Positions 1-6,273 of a stretch of DNA of 6,422 bases are shown piece after piece (position 1 is the stretch's first letter; each line of letters opens with the position of its first letter). The DNA comes from Dehalococcoidales bacterium. GTDB taxonomy: Bacteria > Chloroflexota > Dehalococcoidia > Dehalococcoidales > UBA5627. The stretch is taken from NCBI GenBank assembly GCA_028706995.1, contig JAQTVR010000068.1, positions 1 to 6,422 of the forward strand, given 5' to 3'. The notes beneath the pieces were generated by a model that was not told the origin of the DNA, made no database searches, and was given only the letters and a program-made list of their open reading frames with translations. The translations under genes were made by a program, and so were the position numbers.

Positions 1-1152
1 ATACAAATAAAATCTATACCCCTGATTGGTCAGGGTCGCGATATAGTGGGGCTTGCGCAAACCGGAACCGGAAAGACGGCGGCTTTTGCGCTGCCGATAT
101 TGCAGAGACGGATAAGCGGGAAACGGCGTTGCGTCAGGGCTCTTATAATGTCGCCTACCCGTGAACTGGCGGAACAAACCTGCGAGGCAATAAATAAACT
201 GGGTAGGAAAACCGGATTAAGCAGCATTTCAATATATGGCGGTGTGAGTATAGAGCAGCAGGTACGCAAATTACGTGCGGGAACCGAAATTATCGTAGCT
301 TGCCCCGGGCGGTTACTGGACCATATCTGGAGGGGTACTATAGATTTGACCCACATAGAGGTGCTGGTAATCGACGAGGCGGACAGAATGCTCGATATGG
401 GCTTTTTGCCGAATATAAAGAGCATCCTTGATTGTATCATGCAAAAACACCAGACGTTGCTTTTTTCAGCTACTATGCCCAAGGAAATCCGCCGCCTGGT
501 GCAGGATATGCTGACCGAGCCTGTAAATATACAGATCGGAAACACTGCTCCGGTAGAAACAGTATCACATGCTTTATATCCGGTAAAACGGCATCTTAAA
601 ACAGCATTATTGATGGAGATACTGTACCAGTTAGAAATGGAATCAGCCATTGTCTTTACGCGTACCAAGTATAGCGCCGAACGCGTGGGGAAACAACTGA
701 AAGACGCCGGTTTTAAGGCGGCATCGCTGCATGGCAACCTGTCTCAATACAGGCGGCAGGCAGCGCTCGATGGATTACGCACAGGCGCTGTTAAAATACT
801 GGTAGCTACCGATATAGCTGCCCGTGGTATCGATATTTTACGTATCTCGCATGTTATTAATTACGACATGCCGGAAAATACCGATGACTATACACATCGT
901 ATCGGCAGGACCGGGCGTATCAATAATAACGGTGATGCTCTGACACTGGTAACAAGTGCGGATACAGCTATGGTACGTGAAATCGAAATTATTCTGAAGA
1001 CACCTATCGAGAGGCGAACCCTTCAGGGTTTTGATTACAATGTATTACCGATGGTAGAAGAAAGAGTTTGTTCCCCGCGACAAATGGCAGGGCGAACTTT
1101 CCCTAACGAGCGTTTCAATAACAGAAGAAGAGCTGTGGCTAAAACAAGATAA
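1..1152 (+). CDS. DEAD-box ATP-dependent RNA helicase, RhlE-like (5' partial)
   Basis: Cytoplasmic ATP-dependent RNA helicase that remodels RNA duplexes, in ribosome assembly or mRNA turnover. The frame is open to the first base, and the 15 codons before GTG 46 read as the end of the Q motif (IQ at residues 1-2, then SIPLIGQGRDIV), so GTG 46 is not the start and the true start lies upstream. In the 383 visible residues: motif I AQTGTGKT at 19-26, Ia PTREL at 52-56, Ib as ACPGR (Cys where Thr is usual), DEAD at 125-128, SAT at 156-158, ATDIAARGID at 269-278 and HRIGRTGR at 299-306. Both RecA-like domains are therefore complete. A short tail of about 75 residues ends in a basic segment (RFNNRRRAVAKTR), as in RhlE-type enzymes, with no DbpA or CsdA RNA-binding domain visible. 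Roughly 30 N-terminal residues are probably missing. The family is certain; the RhlE subgroup is inferred. Confidence 0.95.
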   Translation: MQIKSIPLIGQGRDIVGLAQTGTGKTAAFALPILQRRISGKRRCVRALIMSPTRELAEQTCEAINKLGRKTGLSSISIYGGVSIEQQVRKLRAGTEIIVACPGRLLDHIWRGTIDLTHIEVLVIDEADRMLDMGFLPNIKSILDCIMQKHQTLLFSATMPKEIRRLVQDMLTEPVNIQIGNTAPVETVSHALYPVKRHLKTALLMEILYQLEMESAIVFTRTKYSAERVGKQLKDAGFKAASLHGNLSQYRRQAALDGLRTGAVKILVATDIAARGIDILRISHVINYDMPENTDDYTHRIGRTGRINNNGDALTLVTSADTAMVREIEIILKTPIERRTLQGFDYNVLPMVEERVCSPRQMAGRTFPNERFNNRRRAVAKTR

Positions 1153-1180
1153 GAGTCTGTAAAATTTATGACTTATTAGA

Positions 1181-1186
1181 TATAAT
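1181..1186 (+). promoter_or_regulatory. Candidate -10 box (TATAAT) for the typA-hemW-lepA transcript
   Basis: A perfect TATAAT lies 54 bases before the typA ATG in the only sizeable gap ahead of the three-gene run, predicting a transcript start near 1193 and a leader of about 48 bases. The -35 is poor: with a 17-base spacer the hexamer is TGTAAA (1158-1163), three of six matches, and there is no extended -10 TG. The box sits inside an imperfect palindrome, AGATAT (1178-1183) with ATATCT (1196-1201), which could be an operator but may just reflect AT-rich sequence. The helicase stop is only 29 bases upstream with no clear terminator, so read-through is also possible. Confidence 0.4.
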
Positions 1187-1217
1187 ATTACATAAATATC
1201 TTTAAGTAGTACCGGAT

Positions 1218-1222
1218 GGAGG
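1218..1222 (+). promoter_or_regulatory. typA Shine-Dalgarno GGAGG with unusually long spacing
   Basis: GGAGG is a strong anti-Shine-Dalgarno match but ends 18 bases before ATG 1241, well over the usual 5-9. An in-frame TGA at 1232-1234 rules out any usual start further upstream, and the conserved GTPase N-terminus rules out a later start. TTACC follows at 1227-1231, as in the hemW and lepA leaders. Confidence 0.55.
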
Positions 1223-1240
1223 CATTTTACCTGAATATAT

Positions 1241-3061
1241 ATGAATTACCGTAACGATATCAGAAATATAGCTATTATAGCCCACGTCGATCATGGCAAG
1301 ACAACTATGGTGGATGCACTGTTAAAACAGAGTAAGATATTCCGTGTAAATCAGCGGGTCGCCGAATGTATTATGGATAGTAATACCCTGGAGAGGGAAA
1401 AGGGTATTACTATCATGGCGAAGAACACAGCTATAATTTATAAAGATGTAAAAATAAATATCATCGATACGCCGGGACATGCCGACTTCAGCGGTGAAGT
1501 GGAGCGTGTTATCAGCATGGCCGATGGTTGTTTGTTATTGGTAGACTCCATCGAAGGGCCGATGCCGCAGACGAAGTTCGTATTGCAGCAGGCGATGAGA
1601 AAGGGTCTAAAACCAATCGTTGTAATAAATAAAGTGGATAGAAAAGATTCCCGCGTAGATGAGGTGGTTAGACTAACACAGGACCTGTTCCTTGAATTAG
1701 CTACCCGCGACGACCAACTGGACTTCCCGATATTATATGCCAGCGCCAGGGAGGGTTATGCAGTAACCGAGTTGGGTGATGAAGGGAAGAACATATTCCC
1801 GTTGCTCGATTGCATACTGGAAAAGGTGCCGCCACCTCAGATTGCTGCCGGACTATTCCAGATGCTGGTCACTAACCTTGATTACAACAGCCATAAAGGC
1901 AAAATATCCATTGGCAGGATATGGCGTGGTAAAATTGTACCCCGCGATTTTGTTGTATGTTTGAATGCAGATGGTGAGTCTTCAAAATATGAAGTCAGTG
2001 AATTATTTACCTATATGGGTTTAGCCAGGTTAAAAGTAGATGTTGCTGAAGCCGGGGATATAGTGGCAATAACCGGGGTTGAGAAGGTCAGTATAGGTGA
2101 TACCATAGCTGATCCTGATAGCCCCGAAGCATTGCCGCGCATAGAGATAGGCGAACCTACCATAGAGATGACCTTTGGTGTTAATACATCGCCTTTTGGC
2201 GGCCGTGAAGGACAGTACTGCACGACGCGCCAACTTAGAGATAGGTTATACCGTGAATTGGAAACCAATCTCAGCTTACGGGTGCAGGATACGGATAGTG
2301 CCGATACCTTTCTTGTAAAGGGAAGGGGAGAGTTGCACCTGGCTATTTTAATAGAAACCATGCGCCGCGAGGGTTATGAGTTCGAGATATCCAAGCCGGA
2401 AGCCATCATCAGGATGGTCAACGGAAAGCTTATGGAACCCGTCGAATCTCTTATAATAAATACAAGGAGCGAATATATCGGTGTATTGACCGAGATATTG
2501 AGCAGCCGGCAGGCTCAACTCAGCGATATGTATAACGATGGCGACGGTAATGTCCGCCTTGAGTTTCGTATCCCCACAAAAGGACTGATAGGTTTCCGTG
2601 GGGCATTTCTTACCGCTATCCGCGGCGAGGGTGTTATGAACACTATCTTTTTGGGATATGAGATGTGGAAGGGTCCGATCGCATCTTCCCGCAGCGGTGT
2701 TTTGGTAGCTTCCGATGCAGGGCTTGCCCTGGCTTATGGTATTGCTAATGCGCAGGAACGCGGGGAGACTTTTATCGAACCAAATACAAATGTTTATGAA
2801 GGTATGATAGTGGGCATCAATCCGCGCATGCAGGATATGCCTATAAACATTTGTAAAGAGAAGAAAAAGACAAATATACGTTCATCGACCTCCGATATCG
2901 CTGTAAAATTGACGCCACCGATAATTCTTAGCCTGGAACAGGCTATCGATTTTATTAACGACGATGAGCTGGTCGAGGTAACGCCCGAGAATATCAGGTT
3001 AAGAAAGAAGCTGTTGAATTATACACAAAGATTGAGGGACAGGCGAAAAGACCAGGAATAA
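1241..3061 (+). CDS. typA: Translational GTPase TypA/BipA
   Basis: Ribosome-associated GTPase of the EF-G family. It binds the 70S ribosome near the A site and supports 50S assembly and growth under stress such as cold. The 606 residues match the usual length. G1 is AHVDHGKT at 14-21 with the P-loop Lys intact at 20, G2 REKGITI has Thr57, G3 DTPGH is at 76-80 with the catalytic His80, G4 NKVD is at 130-133 and the G5-like SAR at 168-170. A beta-barrel domain II follows, then domains III and V, and the family-specific C-terminal domain ending in LTPPIILSLEQAIDFI and an ELVEVTP segment, which separate TypA from EF-G and LepA. The start ATG is fixed by an in-frame stop just upstream. hemW begins 13 or 34 bases after the stop, which suggests co-transcription. 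No frameshift or missing motif seen. Confidence 0.97.
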   Translation: MNYRNDIRNIAIIAHVDHGKTTMVDALLKQSKIFRVNQRVAECIMDSNTLEREKGITIMAKNTAIIYKDVKINIIDTPGHADFSGEVERVISMADGCLLLVDSIEGPMPQTKFVLQQAMRKGLKPIVVINKVDRKDSRVDEVVRLTQDLFLELATRDDQLDFPILYASAREGYAVTELGDEGKNIFPLLDCILEKVPPPQIAAGLFQMLVTNLDYNSHKGKISIGRIWRGKIVPRDFVVCLNADGESSKYEVSELFTYMGLARLKVDVAEAGDIVAITGVEKVSIGDTIADPDSPEALPRIEIGEPTIEMTFGVNTSPFGGREGQYCTTRQLRDRLYRELETNLSLRVQDTDSADTFLVKGRGELHLAILIETMRREGYEFEISKPEAIIRMVNGKLMEPVESLIINTRSEYIGVLTEILSSRQAQLSDMYNDGDGNVRLEFRIPTKGLIGFRGAFLTAIRGEGVMNTIFLGYEMWKGPIASSRSGVLVASDAGLALAYGIANAQERGETFIEPNTNVYEGMIVGINPRMQDMPINICKEKKKTNIRSSTSDIAVKLTPPIILSLEQAIDFINDDELVEVTPENIRLRKKLLNYTQRLRDRRKDQE

Positions 3062-3066
3062 TTTAC

Positions 3067-3071
3067 GGAGG
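3067..3071 (+). promoter_or_regulatory. hemW Shine-Dalgarno GGAGG, ambiguous start
   Basis: This GGAGG begins five bases after the typA stop. It lies 3 bases before GTG 3075 (tighter than usual) and 24 bases before ATG 3096 (far too long by normal rules). No intermediate in-frame ATG, GTG or TTG exists, so the site does not settle the start. TTACC follows at 3078-3082. Confidence 0.5.
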
Positions 3072-3095
3072 CCCGTGTTACCTGTAAATCGTAGT

Positions 3096-4238
3096 ATGTC
3101 TGACATAATTGCGCTTTATATACATATCCCTTTTTGCCTTCGTAAATGTAAGTACTGTTCTTTTATATCATACCGGTCGCGAGAAAGCGATTTCCCGTCC
3201 TATATTAAGGCGCTGAAAAAAGAACTTTCATTACGTGCCTGCGTTTGCAATATTGGTAGCGTCTATTTCGGAGGGGGAACTCCCAGCCTGCTTTCGCCTG
3301 AGCAATTAAGCGAAATACTATCATCTGTCAAAAAGCATTATTTAGTAGCAAACAATGCTGAGATAACCATAGAAGCTAATCCCGGGACGGTGAACGCCGC
3401 ATATCTTGCGGCTATCAAAAAAGTGGGTATCAATCGCTTGAGCTTGGGGATACAGAGTTTCAACGATACAGAACTGACTATGCTGGGACGTATTCATAAT
3501 GCAGCGGAAGCCAGAGATGCAGTGGCCGATGCAAGAAGCGCCGGTTTCGATAACTTGAATGTCGACCTGATTTACGGATTACCCGGACAGACTATCGAGG
3601 AATGGCGGGATAGTCTTGAAGAGGCTATACAACTCAGTCCTGAGCATATTTCTCAATATGCTTTAACACTTGAACCGGAAGAGCCTTTGTTCAAAGAAAT
3701 AAAGGCGGGCAAATTGCCTGATATTTCCTTGGATGTAACAGCCAGCCAGTACCAGATGGCAGAGAATATACTGCAAAATCATGGTTATATCCATTACGAA
3801 ATATCTAACTGGTCAAAACCTGGTAAAGAATGCCGGCATAACCTGGTTTACTGGCAGGGTGCAGAATATCTGGGGCTTGGGGTTGCTGCCCACTCCTATA
3901 TTGAGAGGCGGCGTACCGGCAACACAGACGATATTGATAGATACACAGCCTCTTTATCGCAAAATGTTTTACCGCTTCTTATTGTGGATGAAAAAATCAA
4001 TTTTGACCTTGAGATTGCTGAAAGCATTATATTGAGCCTGAGACTATGCCGGGGAATAAATATTAAAGACTTTGAAAAACAATTCGGTATCGATATAATG
4101 AAGAATTATACCAAGCGCATTGAAGAACTGAGGGAATATGAGCTTATTGAATTCGACGAGGGCTATATGAGACTCACATCAAAAGGCAGGTTGCTGGGAA
4201 ATGAAGTATTCTGGAGATTCTTGCCGGACAGGGTATAA
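3096..4238 (+). CDS. hemW: Radical SAM heme chaperone HemW (formerly called HemN-like)
   Basis: Cytosolic radical SAM protein that binds heme and passes it to apo-proteins; many databases still name it oxygen-independent coproporphyrinogen III oxidase. From ATG 3096 it has 380 residues, normal for HemW. The cluster motif CxxxCxxC has Cys14, 18 and 21 and is followed by Ser-Phe, lacking the fourth Cys of true HemN oxidases, which favours HemW. Other landmarks are YIHIPFC at 8-14, GGGTPS at 59-64 (SAM binding), EANPGT at 93-98, DLIYGLPGQT at 157-166, YEISNW at 234-239 and HNLVYW at 248-253, the family's conserved HNxxYW, followed by a HemN C-terminal domain. GTG 3075 would add seven residues (VLPVNRS) and sits 3 bases after GGAGG; I prefer ATG because it gives the usual short lead into the first motif. 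It lies between typA and lepA in one run. Heme transfer is known for homologues only. Confidence 0.94.
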   Translation: MSDIIALYIHIPFCLRKCKYCSFISYRSRESDFPSYIKALKKELSLRACVCNIGSVYFGGGTPSLLSPEQLSEILSSVKKHYLVANNAEITIEANPGTVNAAYLAAIKKVGINRLSLGIQSFNDTELTMLGRIHNAAEARDAVADARSAGFDNLNVDLIYGLPGQTIEEWRDSLEEAIQLSPEHISQYALTLEPEEPLFKEIKAGKLPDISLDVTASQYQMAENILQNHGYIHYEISNWSKPGKECRHNLVYWQGAEYLGLGVAAHSYIERRRTGNTDDIDRYTASLSQNVLPLLIVDEKINFDLEIAESIILSLRLCRGINIKDFEKQFGIDIMKNYTKRIEELREYELIEFDEGYMRLTSKGRLLGNEVFWRFLPDRV

Positions 4239-4239
4239 T
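4234..4239 (+). promoter_or_regulatory. Possible internal -10 box before lepA
   Basis: TATAAT spans the hemW stop codon, 37 bases before the lepA ATG, and would give a start near 4246, just ahead of the lepA Shine-Dalgarno. The -35 position at 17-base spacing reads CTGGAG, a poor match, and there is no extended -10. It could supply separate lepA transcription but may be chance in AT-rich sequence. Confidence 0.2.
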
Positions 4240-4257
4240 AGAGTAAATAATATAATC

Positions 4258-4262
4258 AGGAG
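4258..4262 (+). promoter_or_regulatory. lepA Shine-Dalgarno AGGAG, long spacing
   Basis: AGGAG ends 14 bases before ATG 4277. No alternative in-frame ATG, GTG or TTG exists upstream before the TAA at 4253-4255, so the start is fixed. TTACC at 4266-4270 again separates the site from the start codon, and the layout closely resembles the typA leader. Confidence 0.55.
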
Positions 4263-4276
4263 AATTTACCCGGGAT

Positions 4277-6100
4277 ATGAAACAATCTAAAACCCGTAAT
4301 TTTTGCATAATAGCGCACATAGACCACGGCGAATCGACGCTTGCCGATAGGCTTATTGAACTGACCGGCACCATGAAGAGTGAAAAGATCGGCGAACAGA
4401 TCATGGATAGCATGGATCTGGAGCGCGAGCGCGGTATTACCATAAAGGCCAAAGCTATACGCCTGCTTTATAAAGCTAAAGATGACATAACGTATGAGCT
4501 CAATCTTATCGATACACCGGGACACGTTGATTTCTCTTACGAGGTATCCAGGACACTGGCAGCCTGCGAGGGTGCCATACTGGTAATAGATGCCACGCAG
4601 GGCATACAGGCGCAGACGATATCCAATGTCTATTTTGCCATGGATCATAATCTTGAGGTAATTCCGGTAATAAACAAGATCGATTTACCCAACAGCGAAC
4701 CGGAAAGGGTACTGGAAGAGATCGAGAGTGTACTGGGTTACAAGAGTGAAGAAGTTCTTCATATCAGTGCCAAGACCGGGCAGGGAGTGTCGGAACTTCT
4801 CGAAACCATAGTAAATAAGATCCCGCCTCCTAAAGGGGATATAAACCTGCCGTTAAGGGCGCTTATTTTCGACTCTCATTATGATTCATATATGGGGGTA
4901 GTAGCTTATATCAGTGTTACCGACGGTAGTATCAGGAAAGGGGATAAACTGCGCCTGATGGGGCAGGGGACTGAACTGGAGGTAGTAAGCATCGGTTATT
5001 TCAATCCCAAGTTTTGCCCGACGGATGTGCTGGTTGCCGGTGATATCGGATATATTGCCACCGGTTTAAAGAGTGTTGGGGAATGCCGTGTGGGAGATAC
5101 GGTTACCTCACTTATCGATGGAGCAACAGAACCCCTCATCGGCTATAAAACGGCAAAACCGGTAGTATTTACCGGTATTTATACTACCCAGCCGGAAGAC
5201 CATGGGCAACTTCGCGAGGCTATTGAGAAGCTCAGCCTCAACGATGCCTCGTTCTCTTTCGAACCGGAGAACAGTCCTGTTCTGGGCAACGGCTTCCGTT
5301 GCGGTTTCCTCGGTTTACTACACATGGATATTATCTCCGAGCGGCTTGAAAGGGAATTCGATTTATCACTGATAGTTACCGTACCCGGTGTTAAATTAAT
5401 CGTTACCCGAACCGATGGAAAACAGTTAATGGTAGTTAACCCGTCAGACCTGCCGGAGCCGACGGAGGTTCAGCTTATAGAAGAGCCGTGGGTAAAGATA
5501 TCGGTTATCACTCCATCGAGTTTTATAGGGCCGATAATGGATCTGGTAACTCAATCCGAGGGAATATATAAGCATACGGAATACATAGGACAATCTCATT
5601 CACCGGATACGCTGGGGCAGAGGGTACGGTTGGAATATGAAATACCGTTGCGCTTGATGCTTACAACATTTTACGACCAGTTGAAGAGCCGCAGCCGGGG
5701 TTATGCATCCCTTGACCATGAGGTGGTAGGCTACAGGGAAACAAGGCTTATAAAACTGGATATCATGGTTAACGGAGTAATAGTAGATGCATTCAGCCGC
5801 GTTGTGCCGCCGGATAAGGCGCACGAAATTGGCAAGTCCATGGTAGAGAAGCTTAAGGATGTTATTCCAACGCAGCTTTTTAAGGTACCGCTTCAGGCAT
5901 CTGTCGGTAGCCGTATCGTAGCCCGGGCTGATATAGCTGCCAGGCGGAAAGACGTTCTGGCAAAATGTTATGGCGGCGATATTACACGCAAGCGGAAACT
6001 GCTGGAAAAGCAGAAAGAAGGCAAGAAGAAGATGAGGAACATCGGCAAGGTGGAGGTTCCCAAAGAGGCGTTTATGAATGTCTTGAAGCTGGAGCAGTAG
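4277..6100 (+). CDS. lepA: Elongation factor 4 (LepA), full length, with Lys-to-Glu change in the P-loop
   Basis: Translational GTPase that binds ribosomes, linked in other bacteria to 30S biogenesis, translation initiation and back-translocation. The 607 residues match the family. G2 RERGITI has Thr55, G3 DTPGH is at 79-83 with His83, G4 NKID at 133-136 and G5 SAK at 164-166. Domain II, domain III, the domain V segment with GFRCGFLGLLHMDI, RGYASLDHE and the LepA-specific C-terminal domain (KCYGGDITRKRKLLEKQKEG, ending VPKEAFMNVLKLEQ) are all present, which separates it from EF-G and TypA. The oddity is G1, which reads AHIDHGES at 13-20: the invariant P-loop lysine is Glu19 (GAA, 4331-4333), while TypA in this window keeps it. 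One A-to-G transition from AAA explains it. Either GTP use is impaired or the base is an error or strain variant. The start is forced by an upstream stop; hemW ends 38 bases before. Confidence 0.96.
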   Translation: MKQSKTRNFCIIAHIDHGESTLADRLIELTGTMKSEKIGEQIMDSMDLERERGITIKAKAIRLLYKAKDDITYELNLIDTPGHVDFSYEVSRTLAACEGAILVIDATQGIQAQTISNVYFAMDHNLEVIPVINKIDLPNSEPERVLEEIESVLGYKSEEVLHISAKTGQGVSELLETIVNKIPPPKGDINLPLRALIFDSHYDSYMGVVAYISVTDGSIRKGDKLRLMGQGTELEVVSIGYFNPKFCPTDVLVAGDIGYIATGLKSVGECRVGDTVTSLIDGATEPLIGYKTAKPVVFTGIYTTQPEDHGQLREAIEKLSLNDASFSFEPENSPVLGNGFRCGFLGLLHMDIISERLEREFDLSLIVTVPGVKLIVTRTDGKQLMVVNPSDLPEPTEVQLIEEPWVKISVITPSSFIGPIMDLVTQSEGIYKHTEYIGQSHSPDTLGQRVRLEYEIPLRLMLTTFYDQLKSRSRGYASLDHEVVGYRETRLIKLDIMVNGVIVDAFSRVVPPDKAHEIGKSMVEKLKDVIPTQLFKVPLQASVGSRIVARADIAARRKDVLAKCYGGDITRKRKLLEKQKEGKKKMRNIGKVEVPKEAFMNVLKLEQ

Positions 6101-6136
6101 ATATTCGAATAGTAAAGTCATGAACTCCAGCATGAC
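6088..6136. repeat. Overlapping inverted repeats at the lepA 3' end
   Basis: GTCATG (6117-6122) pairs with CATGAC (6131-6136) across an 8-base loop. That loop, with the first base of the right arm, carries CTCCAGC (6125-6131), the exact complement of GCTGGAG (6088-6094) inside the last lepA codons, so the two pairings exclude each other. The sequence after the hairpin is only mildly T-rich (CTTTATTATAATT), so a terminator is possible but weak. On the minus strand the first element reads GTCATGCTGGAG, reminiscent of dispersed intergenic repeats in environmental bacterial genomes; I could not verify this. Confidence 0.35.
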
Positions 6137-6154
6137 GATTCCTTTATTATAATT

Positions 6155-6205
6155 CTGAGTTTTCAAGGGAGAATTCCCCCTCAGGGGGAGTGCCTGTCGA
6201 AGGAT
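6155..6205. repeat. GC-rich palindrome in the lepA-smr gap, probable dispersed-repeat remnant
   Basis: TTCCCCC (6174-6180) and GGGGGAG (6184-6190) form a seven-pair stem including one G-U pair, with a three-base TCA loop; it is the strongest hairpin in the gap. No T-run follows on either strand, so it is not a standard terminator. CTGAG (6155-6159) could instead pair with CTCAG (6180-6184), which overlaps the loop and the right arm, giving an alternative fold. Read on the minus strand, 6176-6203 contains CTTCGACAGGC and CCCCCTGAG, resembling a family of intergenic palindromic repeats seen in many bacteria. That likeness is from memory. Confidence 0.35.
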
Positions 6206-6227
6206 TGAAGCGGAATAACCATTGCCT

Positions 6228-6255
6228 ATTGATAAGAACTGTCAATGAAATTTTT
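6228..6255 (+). terminator. Weak candidate terminator after lepA
   Basis: ATTGA (6228-6232) pairs with TCAAT (6242-6246), extended inwards by a T-G and an A-T pair, and is followed after GAAA by five T (6251-6255). The stem is AT-rich and would be marginal as an intrinsic terminator, but it is the only hairpin in the gap with a T-run at about the right distance on the plus strand. Confidence 0.2.
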
Positions 6256-6268
6256 ATATATTCTTATC
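6231..6268. repeat. Perfect 8-base inverted repeat beside the smr stop codon
   Basis: GATAAGAA (6231-6238) and TTCTTATC (6261-6268) are exact complements across a 22-base AT-rich loop. The right arm begins five bases past the stop of the minus-strand gene. It could form a 3'-end structure for that transcript or a protein site, and it competes with the weak plus-strand hairpin at 6228-6246. No T-run follows on the minus strand. Confidence 0.35.
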
Positions 6269-6273
6269 TTATC

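Noticed and set aside
46..48. GTG as the start of the DEAD-box helicase.
   Set aside because: The frame upstream to base 1 encodes recognisable Q-motif sequence, and starting here would remove it; the gene is truncated by the window edge.
292..312. Helicase motif Ib reads ACPGR rather than ATPGR, considered as a possible loss of function.
   Set aside because: Cys at this place is a tolerated variant in RhlE-like enzymes as far as I recall, and all catalytic motifs are intact.
30..737. Long open frame on the minus strand (235 codons) opposite the helicase.
   Set aside because: It lies antisense to an unmistakable helicase and its translation shows no recognisable domain; the frame is a by-product of the coding strand's codon pattern.
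1224..1244. A leader peptide after the Shine-Dalgarno, reading TTA CCN in the frame that ends in TGA overlapping the start codon (ATGA) of typA and of lepA.
   Set aside because: The codon before TTA is ATT in typA and AAT in lepA, too close to the Shine-Dalgarno and not a usable start in lepA. The ATGA overlap follows simply from start codons being followed by A.
4251..4256. A second TATAAT just before the lepA Shine-Dalgarno.
   Set aside because: It would start transcription near 4263, after the Shine-Dalgarno, and has no -35 match.
5600..6166. Minus-strand open frame of 188 codons opposite the lepA 3' end and into the gap.
   Set aside because: It overlaps the conserved LepA C-terminal domain; no domain or suitable ribosome binding site supports it.
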